Origin: Cladorrhinum sp. PSN259
Lineage: Eukaryota > Ascomycota > Sordariomycetes > Sordariales > Podosporaceae
DNA length: 64,000 bases
NCBI GenBank assembly: GCA_033725935.1
Contig: MU867074.1
Location: 186,001-250,000 of the forward strand
Direction of reading: 5' to 3'
A program made the position numbers and the translations under genes. This document shows positions 10,802 to 19,586 of this stretch, piece by piece (the stretch's first letter is position 1; each line of letters starts with the position of its first letter). Under the pieces are notes generated by a model that worked only from the letters and a program-made list of their open reading frames with translations, did no database searches and was not told the origin of the DNA.

Positions 10802-12064
10802 ATGAAGAGGTTACGAGTAGAAAGATGTATGGGCCAATTGCTCAGCACGGCTCGCCCGGGAGCAGCAGCCTCTGCTTCGGCACCTAGACTCAGATGTGTT
10901 GCCGTACGAAGTCTCTCAACAGCAGCAGCAGCACCAGCAGAATCAGTAGACGGACTCGAACACAACCCACGCTTCCCCCCGCTCGAGAACCTCCCACCCC
11001 AAGCAACAAGCCTCCCCTCTCCGCTGCCCGAACGAGCCCTCCAGTCGGCAAAGCTCGCTGCCCTGCACGCCCGTCTCTCCCTCTCCCAAAAGATCCCCCT
11101 CCAGACCCTCGCGAGGACGCTCGTCGACGCCTCTGCCGACCCGAACCCCCGCTTCAACAACACGAACCTTGCTTTCGTTGGTCAAACCCTCATCAACTAC
11201 CATGTCGCCGAGCAGCTCATGATTCAGTACCCCCGTTTGCCCATGGAGATTTTCTACGCAGCCATGAAGGGCATGGCCGGCTCCGCGCCACTATTCCAAA
11301 TAGCCAAGTCGTGGGGTATCGAGTGCGCCGCGGCACCAGGTGGTGAGGTTGATCCTGGTCTCCTCCAGTTCTCCCTCGACGGACCTGGCGATGCCATCTT
11401 GGGATTCGGATACGAGCGCGCGGAAGCAAAATACCTCGACAAGTACAAGTTCAGGCGGGGTGTTAACTCCCGTGTCGTATTCGACGACGACTTCGGCGAA
11501 AGAGTTGACAAGTTTGCCAACAGAGATGCAGATGAGGAAGACACGCACAGCGATACCTCGTACGGCTCTGCCACCACCCGCACACTGGCTGAGAAAGCGC
11601 ATGCAAACCACGTGCGTGCCGTCGTGGGCGCCATTTATTCTCACTGCGGCCGCGAAGCCGTCAAGGCTTTTGTTAAAGCCCATATCCTCTCGCGCAAGCT
11701 TGCCCTCGACAGGCTGTTTTATTTCAGCGACCCAACGCGCGAGCTGGCTACCCTCTGCGCCAGAGAGGGCTTTGACAAGCCTATTGCCAGGTTGATGTCC
11801 GAGACGGGTAGATTATCGCGCACTCCCGTGTTTGTTGTTGGCATTTTCTCTGGCAACGATAAGCTAGGCGAGGCGCCCGCTCCCAGCTTGGACCACGCCC
11901 GTCACAAGGCGGCCATGAACGCGCTCAAGGCGTGGTATCTGTATAGTCCCGGCGAGAACGTACGGGTCCCCAGTGACATGTTGGCCGAGGATGCGCAGCC
12001 GTGGGAGCCTGCGTATATTGATATCGGTGAGGTTATCTCCCGTGGTGGTAATCTTCGGACTTAA
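10802..12064 (+). CDS. MRPL3: Mitochondrial large-subunit ribosomal protein mL44 (MRPL3)
   Basis: Single exon, 420 residues. The N-terminus is Arg/Ala/Ser-rich without acidic residues for about 45 positions, fitting a mitochondrial presequence; an alternative start is the Met at 10829. The body matches the Mrpl3/mL44 family: an RNase III-like fold (HARLSLSQKIPLQTLARTL, then FVGQTLINYHVAEQLMIQYP) followed by a double-stranded-RNA-binding-like C-terminal part (HKAAMNALKAWYL). The RNase III catalytic acidic signature ERLEFLGDA is absent, as expected for a structural ribosomal protein. It is a component of the mitochondrial 54S subunit. An acidic loop (DADEEDTHSDTS) sits in the middle. Confidence 0.9.
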   Translation: MKRLRVERCMGQLLSTARPGAAASASAPRLRCVAVRSLSTAAAAPAESVDGLEHNPRFPPLENLPPQATSLPSPLPERALQSAKLAALHARLSLSQKIPLQTLARTLVDASADPNPRFNNTNLAFVGQTLINYHVAEQLMIQYPRLPMEIFYAAMKGMAGSAPLFQIAKSWGIECAAAPGGEVDPGLLQFSLDGPGDAILGFGYERAEAKYLDKYKFRRGVNSRVVFDDDFGERVDKFANRDADEEDTHSDTSYGSATTRTLAEKAHANHVRAVVGAIYSHCGREAVKAFVKAHILSRKLALDRLFYFSDPTRELATLCAREGFDKPIARLMSETGRLSRTPVFVVGIFSGNDKLGEAPAPSLDHARHKAAMNALKAWYLYSPGENVRVPSDMLAEDAQPWEPAYIDIGEVISRGGNLRT

Positions 12065-13398
12065 GGGGGAAGCATCACGGTCGGTGTGGAGAGTCGTGGA
12101 AATGGGGCTTCAAGTTATATACCATCATCTATGAATCCTGAAAGGAGTGAGGGTGGTTGAATGGTGGGAATGGGAAATATGGGGGGAAGGGGAGGTGATA
12201 CAAATGGATCCCCCCTTTTGAACGAAGATATTTAAAAAAAGGAGGGGGAAGAAATTTTGTAATCTTTGTACATTTAGCATATCATCACTACCAAGAGATC
12301 ATCTGCACAAACAATCACACAAGAAACATGCAGGATCGGCAATGGGCAAAAAGAAACATGGATGGACGGTGGGATGGAGCGGGGAAACGGACACATGGTA
12401 GAAGAGTGGTGGTGGTGAAGGACCAAAAACATGTTCGTTCAGTGTGTCACATAGGCGTGATCAAACAAACGTGGTGGTGTTGCATGTATGTGTAAGTAGT
12501 ATTATATTTTTTTTCTGTTTGAATAAAAGTAAAAAATAGTAAAATCATCCTCATTCACATATCAAATTACCTACTTGTGAGTGGTGGCCAATTCGCCCCT
12601 TTTACCACTTTTCACCTTGAGCTACATACATTTCCCATCTCTCGACCCTCCTCCTCCTCCTCCTCCGTAATTCCATTGGAGCCTTTCATCATTTCTGCCA
12701 TCCTACATAAAAAGTAAACCAAGTTGGTGATATCGAGTTTTTCCTTTCCTGCATAAGTTTCACTGATATATCGCACATGGCAAGCTCTGTATATATATGA
12801 ACTTGATAACCTCCCTACAATCTAGAAACGATGATGTGCCAGATAACTTATTCTCCTGTTAATTTGGAAACGGTATTTATGTGCGTCATTTAGGGTTCTA
12901 AGCAGGAAAAAAAAAAAAAAAAAAGTAACATAAATTTGGCAGATTGATTCACTTATGTACATACATGGAATTAATAGATGGATCCGATCCTGCAAAGGGT
13001 CCTTATACGAGTTCTTTTTTCTTCCTTTACTCGAGAATTTCAAATAGTGCTTTAATCCATTGTTGGTAATCATCTCTCGCTGAATTCCTCCTGCTGCACG
13101 CAGGAAACAAAAGGTGTCCTCCAGGTGCAATGGGAGAGAAAGTAACCGTTAGCGAGTAGAAAATATATCCAGCTGGTATATGTATTTCAAAAAAGAAAGG
13201 ACCAAATTAGATAGTTATGAATCACCTGGTCAGAATTTAACTGATGGTTTTTTTTTAAAAAAATAAAAAAATAAAAAAAACATTCACTAGTAACTACAGA
13301 AACCCGTCATTTTTATTTACTTCTTTCTTCTCATCTATTATTTAGCTTCTCTGCTCTCTCGGTCTTCGTTTGTACCTTATCATATCCACAGTTCAACA
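12065..13398. other. Convergent intergenic region, MRPL3 and beta-xylosidase 3' flanks
   Basis: The sequence is AT-rich, with a CTCCTCCTCCTCCTCC tract near 12650-12667, an A16 run at about 12909-12924 and T/A runs near 13250-13280. The only frame of note (12822-13130 minus, 102 codons) has no motif. I see no gene. Confidence 0.55.
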
Positions 13399-15738
13399 TC
13401 AGACGCTGTCATCAGACGCAGCAGCGGAGGAGGAAGGCTTGGGCCACCGATCCAGAACCACAGGTTCATCCCCTTCCAGACTAAAAGTTGTGGTAAACTG
13501 CGTCGGTTCGTCAATCGTTACTGTGTAAGTCCCCGGATACAACACGGTATTCCCTTCTTCATCGTGTCTAGCCAAATTGCCCAGTGTCCATTCCAATTCT
13601 GTAGCGACCGTAGATCCAGGCGCGATATCATGAAGTCGCGTATACGCCGCAAGGGTCTTGATAGGGTATGGTTTCGGTCCAAACTCCCCTGATACAAAAG
13701 CTAGGGCTACATAATCTGAAGTTCGGTTGCCGGTGTTCGTTACGTTGACGGGGAGGGAGGAAAAGGGGCAGGTGTCGACATATCTTGAGCCCTGGCAGGA
13801 TTGTATGAGGTCGGCAATGAGGAATTTAGTAGGGAATGACGAAACAACTTTGGATTCGAAAGTGGTATAATGAAGCCCAAACCCAAACGGTTGAATCGGA
13901 GTAGGATACCACCTGTAAGTCCTACCAGGGTACTTATCCGTCGGGCGGAGGTTCATATCAGTCATTGGGACGAGGGAAGTGTAATTGGCTGGATACTGCG
14001 TGACGGGTAGACGGCCGGCAGGACTTTTGGCCCCTGTAATAAGTTGCATCACGGCTGTGCCGCCGTCTTGTCCTGGCCAGTTTGCCCAGAGGATGGAGTT
14101 GAGTTGGTCCAGCTCGAGGAGAGGCGTGTTGTCGAGCTGGTCACCGAGTTGGATAACGATAAGTGGTTTCCCTAGTTTGCTCAAAGCCTTGATGAGGTCA
14201 AGCTGGGCAGATGGCCAGTCAATTGTCCATCTGTCTTTGGTTTCGCCTGCTGCTGAGGTGTCAAGGCCTCCAAAGTAGAGGATGTAGTCGGCGTCTTGTG
14301 CGGCTTTCAGGGCCGGTGCTGTCCATGTGTCGGCAGTTCCGTTGGAACTGGCTTGAAGTACTGGTCCTGTTGCTGTGGTGATGTTCAAGCCTTCTTGGCG
14401 AGCGGCATAAGCTGGAGAGTGGGTGAAGGAAGGTGTTCCACTGTATCCTCCTGACAGCTTGTCAGGCGCGTCGGCCCAGAAGCCAACCATGGCAACTTTT
14501 GCATTTGGATGTAGGTTCAGAGGCAAGGTTCCATCGTTCTTGAGGAGTACAGTTCCCTCGACTGCTGATTGGAGGGCCAGTTGTTGAAATTCCTGTTGGT
14601 TGGCATGGGACCAATCTATGGTTGAGTATTTCGAATTGTTGCCGTCAAAGTAGCCGACTCGAACAAGACCTTCATACAACCGGAGTAAGGCCCTGTCCAC
14701 GGTAGTCTCATTCAAGAGCCCCTGAGCCCACGCGCCAGGGATATCTGACGAAGACTCATACTCGCAACTCGTATCCATACCGGCTTCGAAACACATTGCA
14801 GTGCCAGCGGCGTTGGTTGGGGCATAGTGATGATTTGCTGAGACATCAAGAACAGCTTCACAATCAGAGGTAATGTAATTGTTGTGTTCAGTCCAGTTCC
14901 AGTGTTCCCGCAGGATTGTTTGCAAAAGATAGGGGTTTGCGCAGGACGGAACTCCGTTGACAGCATTGTAGGCGCACATGATGGATCCAACTTTGCTGTC
15001 TCTTGCGCATTGTTGGAAAGGCATGAGATAGTACTCGGCCAGATCCTGGAGAGAGACCTTTGCATCGAAATCGTGTCTGGTTGAGCCATTCCAGTCCTCA
15101 AAGTCGTTGGCTGCGTAGTGTTTGCATGTGGCGACAACCAATCGTTCCTTTTCCGGCTCAGGGCCTTCCAGCCCCCTAATCATGGAGGCAGCATATCGCT
15201 TTACCCGCAGAATATCTTCTCCAGGAGTCTCAGAGCCGCGGCCCCAACGGGGATCCTTGAATGGATTGACATTTGGGGTCCAGTAGTCGAGACCAGAGAA
15301 GCCCTCATTACCAAAAGCACGACCTTCGATACCAATGGCGTTGCCAATCTTCTCAATCAGGTCGTCATCGAATGCTGCGGCCATAAGAACAGGCATTGGG
15401 AATGAGGTCGACGAGTTAAAGGTGCCTGAACCCTTCCGGAATTGAGTTCCTGGTGCATAGGCGACGCCATGGAGTGCTTCACTCCACCAGTTGTAAGCAG
15501 GTAGGCCCAAGCGCGGTGCTCCTTTCGATTTACTGATGATGTTGTGGAGTTTCTCTTCAGGAGTCAGGGCAGCCACAAGAGCCGCGGCCCGCTCGGATGG
15601 TGAAAGGGTGGCATTGCAGACTTGGTTGCTGGCAAGAAGGTCGTTGACGCAGTTGGGATAGAATTGAAATGGGAGGTCAATGGCAGAGGCAGCAGGCAGA
15701 AGACCCAGCACCAGATGACAGACCCGCGGCGACTTCAT
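13399..15738 (-). CDS. Secreted GH3 exo-1,4-beta-xylosidase
   Basis: Single exon, 779 residues from ATG 15738, which gives a clean signal peptide (MKSPRVCHLVLGLLPAASA). An in-frame ATG at 15756 would put six extra residues in front of it. The layout is that of fungal beta-xylosidases: the N-terminal GH3 barrel with ALHGVAY, KHYAANDFE and the nucleophile in ITSDCEAV (Asp292); the alpha/beta sandwich with the general acid in SAAGETKDRW (Glu499); and a C-terminal fibronectin-III-like domain. The ALHGVA and TSDCEAV motifs are those of xylosidases rather than beta-glucosidases. Many N-glycosylation sequons are present. It would release xylose from xylo-oligosaccharides outside the cell. It diverges from a GH93 gene, forming a hemicellulose/pectin pair, and its promoter has CreA-like and CCAAT elements. 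Confidence 0.93.
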   Translation of the reverse strand: MKSPRVCHLVLGLLPAASAIDLPFQFYPNCVNDLLASNQVCNATLSPSERAAALVAALTPEEKLHNIISKSKGAPRLGLPAYNWWSEALHGVAYAPGTQFRKGSGTFNSSTSFPMPVLMAAAFDDDLIEKIGNAIGIEGRAFGNEGFSGLDYWTPNVNPFKDPRWGRGSETPGEDILRVKRYAASMIRGLEGPEPEKERLVVATCKHYAANDFEDWNGSTRHDFDAKVSLQDLAEYYLMPFQQCARDSKVGSIMCAYNAVNGVPSCANPYLLQTILREHWNWTEHNNYITSDCEAVLDVSANHHYAPTNAAGTAMCFEAGMDTSCEYESSSDIPGAWAQGLLNETTVDRALLRLYEGLVRVGYFDGNNSKYSTIDWSHANQQEFQQLALQSAVEGTVLLKNDGTLPLNLHPNAKVAMVGFWADAPDKLSGGYSGTPSFTHSPAYAARQEGLNITTATGPVLQASSNGTADTWTAPALKAAQDADYILYFGGLDTSAAGETKDRWTIDWPSAQLDLIKALSKLGKPLIVIQLGDQLDNTPLLELDQLNSILWANWPGQDGGTAVMQLITGAKSPAGRLPVTQYPANYTSLVPMTDMNLRPTDKYPGRTYRWYPTPIQPFGFGLHYTTFESKVVSSFPTKFLIADLIQSCQGSRYVDTCPFSSLPVNVTNTGNRTSDYVALAFVSGEFGPKPYPIKTLAAYTRLHDIAPGSTVATELEWTLGNLARHDEEGNTVLYPGTYTVTIDEPTQFTTTFSLEGDEPVVLDRWPKPSSSAAASDDSV

Positions 15739-15828
15739 GGTGGCAGAAGAGACCACTTGAAAGGGATAACTTGGGCAAGCAGTCAGACTCCTTCAGAGTT
15801 CAAGCACCTTGCTCGGGTAGGTACCGCA

Positions 15829-15910
15829 CTATATGTATTGGTTCCAATGAACACCCTCCAACAACCCCCAGACAGTACACTGGGTAATAACCCATTGGTC
15901 TGGGGGTGAC
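15829..15910 (-). promoter_or_regulatory. TATA, double CCAAT box and nested inverted repeats with CTGGGG cores
   Basis: Reading away from the xylosidase start there is a TATA-like CATATA (15829-15836), then ATTGG-TT-CCAAT (15837-15848), two CCAAT boxes facing each other. Next come ACCCCCAGAC (15864-15873) and its perfect inverse GTCTGGGGGT (15898-15907), 24 bp apart. Nested between these is TGGGT-AATA-ACCCA (15881-15894). A further CCAAT, read on the minus strand, lies at 15894-15898. CTGGGG fits the CreA/CRE1 carbon-repressor consensus SYGGRG, here as an inverted pair about 130-170 bp upstream of the ATG. Repression by glucose is an inference. Confidence 0.6.
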
Positions 15911-16000
15911 AACGCCAACCCCCTTCCCCTCGCCGATCCGGGAGGGTCGTCCGCCCGTCGAACCGTCCCACGGAGTAAAAGCACCGAATGCTTTTCGTAC

Positions 16001-16040
16001 CCGGCTACCCCCCTTCCAAAGTAGAAAGGGGGCTAGCCGG
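16001..16040. repeat. 17-bp imperfect inverted repeat containing GGCTA
   Basis: CCGGCTACCCCCCTTCC (16001-16017) is inversely repeated at 16024-16040 with two mismatches and a 6-nt loop. The right arm contains the palindrome GGCTAGCC, so GGCTAG occurs on both strands. This fits the XlnR/XYR1 xylanase-activator consensus GGCTAR. It lies about 265-300 bp upstream of the xylosidase start. Regulatory function is an inference. Confidence 0.55.
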
Positions 16041-17107
16041 TGATCTTTTGCAAATCGTTTTGTCTTTGCTATGTTTTGTGGTTCATTTCAGAGCACATGT
16101 TTGAGAGGAGATTGGAATAGCCTCAATTTACAAATATGCAACCCGCTCTTCGGCCCGTTGAATGATACCATGCCCAGCAACCCGGATCAAGTTTTTGAGA
16201 TAAATGGATGTGCATATTTGGGTTGCATTGCGATATATTAGCAACAGGCTATACAATTACCGCCATTCATTGCCGACTCACAGTAACGCCCGGTGAGTTA
16301 ACATTCCCGACCAGAAATATCAATCCTCATTGGGGCGCATCTCGGATGGCAATATAGCCATCCGCATTGGCAGCAGAAATGATATATTGTTGCGCAGATC
16401 CAAGCCGGACCAACCTAGCCGAATCTCGCGATGGTACTCTGTTGGTGTGCCACTGGAATCGAGCAAAAAGCTTGGCTTGCACAGCAGAGATCGGCAAAAG
16501 GAAGCCTGTGCTGAGAAAAGTCGAGTGCAAGCTATCGTTTGGAACAGAATTGTTTTGAGGTGGTGACTTCCAGGTTCGTGGATTCCATGCAGCTCAGCAG
16601 GAAGGTGCCCATCAGACAAGCGATCGATCTGAGGTCACAGTGTTCCACTTTCGGTGAAGCCACTTGCCCAATCTAGTTTACATTGACCTCTCCGAATATA
16701 TCAAGCTTGTCCCCGTTTCGCCATGTCCCAATTTGCGCGCTTATACGTCCACTTCTTCCTGCTGAAACCCAAGATGTTGATCTATAGCTCGGTCCGACTC
16801 ACCGAAACGGAAATCGCTTCGATTGGAAAAATGATAATGTTAATCCAATTAGGCGGAACTTTTGTCATCTAAATCTGTTGGCGAGAAGTCTAGCTAAAGG
16901 CTCCATTGTGGCGGCTTAGGTATCATGAGTATTCCCGGCCGGTACCAGCTGTTCGGGGAGGATGAGTAATTTGATGTCGTCTTGCTAGGATCTTCATGAC
17001 CGCAAGTGGCTGTCGGAAATCGACTTCATCCAGCCAGCTGAGTACAAGATAAGTCAAGCCAATGCATTTGTTCGATTTCTCCTGCCCATAGGCCATGCAC
17101 AGCAACC

Positions 17108-18310
17108 ATGCATCTAAGACTCGCAGCCATCTTGTCTCTGGCCTTCCAGGCCGGGAGCACCATCGCCGCGGCCTTGACAGCGGCATGCGATACAGATCCC
17201 GCGCCTTTCAGCACATTCCCACGTCGAGTCATCTATGATCCACCCCAAGGAGCACGAGCTTCTTATCCCCGCCACGCCGAGTTACAAGATGGCACTCTTC
17301 TTGTCACAACGACTGTCATGGGAGATGACTGGTTCCGCAACACATCCTCCTTCCCAGTCTTCGAGAGCAAAGACGGCGGTGTGACGTGGTCATGGATTTC
17401 GAACATCACAGATCAAGTAAATGGCTGGGGAATGACAGCTCAACCTGCCATAATGGAACTTCTTGAACCTCTGGGTGGCTTTGAGCCCGGCACCATTTTC
17501 GCTTCGGGCAACAGCTGGAGCAATAACGGAACTCGAATCGACCTGTATGCTAGCACAGACAAGGCCCGCACGTGGAAGTTTGTCAGCCATGTTGCCGAGG
17601 GCGGCCCTCCAAATACAACCAACGGCGCAACGCCCATCTGGGAACCCTTTCTTCTCACCTACGACCACGAGTTTATTGTCTATTATTCAGATCAGCGAGA
17701 TCCCAAGCATGGACAGAAACTTGCCCACCAGCGGTCCAAAGATCTCATCAACTGGGGACCTGTAGTAAATGACGTCAGATATGGCCAGTATCTAGCTCGA
17801 CCGGGTATGACCGTCGTCGCTGAGATCCCAACCATCAAGAAGTGGATTCTGGTCTACGAGCTCCCCGTCGGCAACTCTAGCTCACACGGTGTCAACTATC
17901 CAGTCCATTATCGTCTCGCAGATAAGCCAACCGAATTTGATTCAGCCCCTGGAATTCCTATTGTCATCGAAGGCAAGGTTGCGCCCAATGCGTCGCCATA
18001 TGTGGTCTGGTCACCGAGCGGTGGTCCGAACGGAACGATTGTGGTCTCGGATGCTGATCGGGATGAGCTGTACACAAACAGATATGGTGGAGATCCAGAC
18101 AAGTGGGAGATGCACCCTTGCGAGCAGCCAGCTGCCTACAGTCGGGCTTTGCATATTTTTAAGGACTACCCTGAGCACCTGATGGTGTTGAGTGGTGCAA
18201 TTTTTGATGACGGCGGGCCATATGATGACTTGAGCTTAAGTGTGTTTAACTTGACTGAGGTCGTAAGCAAGAAGGCGGATCTCGACAAGTTTCTGGGAGG
18301 TAGTAGTTAG
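17108..18310 (+). CDS. Secreted GH93 exo-alpha-1,5-L-arabinanase
   Basis: Single exon, 400 residues, starting at an ATG that yields a signal peptide (MHLRLAAILSLAFQAGSTIAA). The mature part looks like the sialidase-type six-bladed beta-propeller of GH93. It has repeated DGG/STD-type blade motifs (VFESKDGGVTWSWIS, LYASTDKARTWKF), a YYSDQRDP segment, ARPGMTVVAEIP, and a late EQPAAYSRALHIF. GH93 enzymes remove arabinobiose from the ends of linear arabinan, a pectin side chain. About nine N-glycosylation sequons suit an extracellular enzyme. The divergent neighbour is a beta-xylosidase and the downstream neighbour a bZIP factor, giving a small plant-polysaccharide neighbourhood. Another BNR-repeat hydrolase is the main alternative. 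Confidence 0.85.
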   Translation: MHLRLAAILSLAFQAGSTIAAALTAACDTDPAPFSTFPRRVIYDPPQGARASYPRHAELQDGTLLVTTTVMGDDWFRNTSSFPVFESKDGGVTWSWISNITDQVNGWGMTAQPAIMELLEPLGGFEPGTIFASGNSWSNNGTRIDLYASTDKARTWKFVSHVAEGGPPNTTNGATPIWEPFLLTYDHEFIVYYSDQRDPKHGQKLAHQRSKDLINWGPVVNDVRYGQYLARPGMTVVAEIPTIKKWILVYELPVGNSSSHGVNYPVHYRLADKPTEFDSAPGIPIVIEGKVAPNASPYVVWSPSGGPNGTIVVSDADRDELYTNRYGGDPDKWEMHPCEQPAAYSRALHIFKDYPEHLMVLSGAIFDDGGPYDDLSLSVFNLTEVVSKKADLDKFLGGSS

Positions 18311-18363
18311 GTGTTTTCCTCCCAACTGTTGGGTCGGCAGTTGTTTACCCCTAAATGGATATA

Positions 18364-18433
18364 AGCCGGAGACCACTCCGGACCGGCGCCGGGCGCCAAG
18401 ACGGATAACGGAGGTCTTGGCGTCTTGGCCGGC
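18364..18433. repeat. Clustered inverted repeats downstream of the arabinanase
   Basis: GCCAAGAC (18395-18402) is perfectly inverted as GTCTTGGC at 18414-18421, and the latter is tandemly repeated at 18422-18429. Just upstream, CCGGA-GACCAC-TCCGG (about 18366-18381) and GGCGCCGGGCGCC add more GC-rich palindromes. The block starts 55 bp after the GH93 stop, so it would be transcribed as structured 3' UTR or act as a terminator/insulator. It also lies about 200 bp upstream of the bZIP start. Confidence 0.6.
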
Positions 18434-18631
18434 AGGGTTGCGCCGACTTCATCCGGAATTCGAAACCTGAACAATCCTCATAACTTCCAACCCATCAATA
18501 AATAATCCACTCTTAACAAATAGAGTATTTTTTTATATTTTTTTTTTTTAGAAAAGCCCGTGATTTGCGTTGTAGTAATGATTTGTTCCTGAATCTTTTG
18601 TTTTTTTCACTTATTTCATCCACATCCCGAC

Positions 18632-19328
18632 ATGTCAGCACCACCTGTAAGTCCCCACTCTCGCACAGGCATCAATTCCTACACAATACTCACTCTCCAA
18701 AAAAAGGAAGGAAACAGAAACCTTGCGCGCATCAGAGATAACCAACGACGCTCCCGCGCAAGGAAGAAGGAATACGTCGAGGAGCTGGAACAGCGTATCA
18801 GAGAGTTTGAGCGACAAGGCGTGCAAGCAACAACTGAAGTCCAAGTCGCTGCTCGCAAGGTCGCCGAGGAGAACAAAAAACTGCGAGCTCTGCTCAGGCT
18901 TCACGGCGTCAGTGAGGCTGGTATACAGGAGTACTTGACTGCCGATGATGGGACGTCGGGAAGCTCCTTCTCCTTCTCGCAATCGATCAATGTCTATCAA
19001 CATCAACATCAACATCAACATCAACATCAGCATCAACATCAACAGCGTCAACGGCAATGTTCCGGACTCTCGAATGAGCTTGATGACGGGGAAGAAGACG
19101 AACATGACTGCTCGGCGGCGGCCGATTTGTATGTGCACCATTACCACTTCCACCTGATAAAATACTGATTGTGTGGTTGCAAGAATATCCCTAATGACAG
19201 GCGCAAACCCCCACGAGGTTCGCGCGTCGCTTGGTTGCCCACCGGGTACTGACTGCCGTGTAAACGACAACGCAGTCGGCAACGCCATCAACCGACTTAC
19301 AACAACAACAACAAACACAGGTTCATAG
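18632..19328 (+). CDS. Small bZIP transcription factor
   Basis: Exons 18632-18646, 18707-19128 and 19184-19328 (582 nt, 193 residues). Introns are 18647-18706 (GTAAGT...AAG, 60 nt and stop-free, so the gene also reads through it in frame) and 19129-19183 (GTATGT...AAG). After MSAPP comes a basic region and zipper: GNRNLARIRDNQRRSRARKK, then a heptad region to about residue 70. A His-Gln run encoded by CATCAA hexamers (about 18997-19043) follows. The last exon supplies SLMTGANPHEVRASLGCPPG and a CRVNDNAVGNAI segment, a C-terminal Cys motif I have seen in other small fungal bZIPs. DNA binding is clear from the sequence. The target genes are unknown; regulation of the adjacent GH genes is speculative. 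Confidence 0.85.
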
Positions 19329-19586
19329 CAAGCAAGACATAGAAAAAAAGAAAAAGAAGAAAAAAAACTACAGAATGCAAACTAACTAATCAAATTCCTT
19401 TCATTGGGTATAAAGTTAATAATACAAAAAACGACAATAACAAAACATATGTCCTGTGTGTCTCGCTCAACCAGAAACAAATCATAATCTTTCCGAGTAA
19501 ACCACAATTCCCAGCAAAGCCAAGAGAATCATAGTTCCCCCCTCCCCTTCCCACCTCGGCCAAATGCTATCTTCCTTGAAAAAAGA

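Larger units (their letters stand above)
15757..17107. promoter_or_regulatory. Divergent promoter region, GH3 xylosidase and GH93 arabinanase
   Basis: The 1.35 kb between the two start codons contain no convincing gene; the 99-codon frames near 16330-16619 overlap on opposite strands. Regulatory-looking sequence is concentrated within about 300 bp of the xylosidase start (listed separately). The arabinanase-proximal half lacks such elements, apart from a GGCTTAGG near 16914. Confidence 0.6.
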
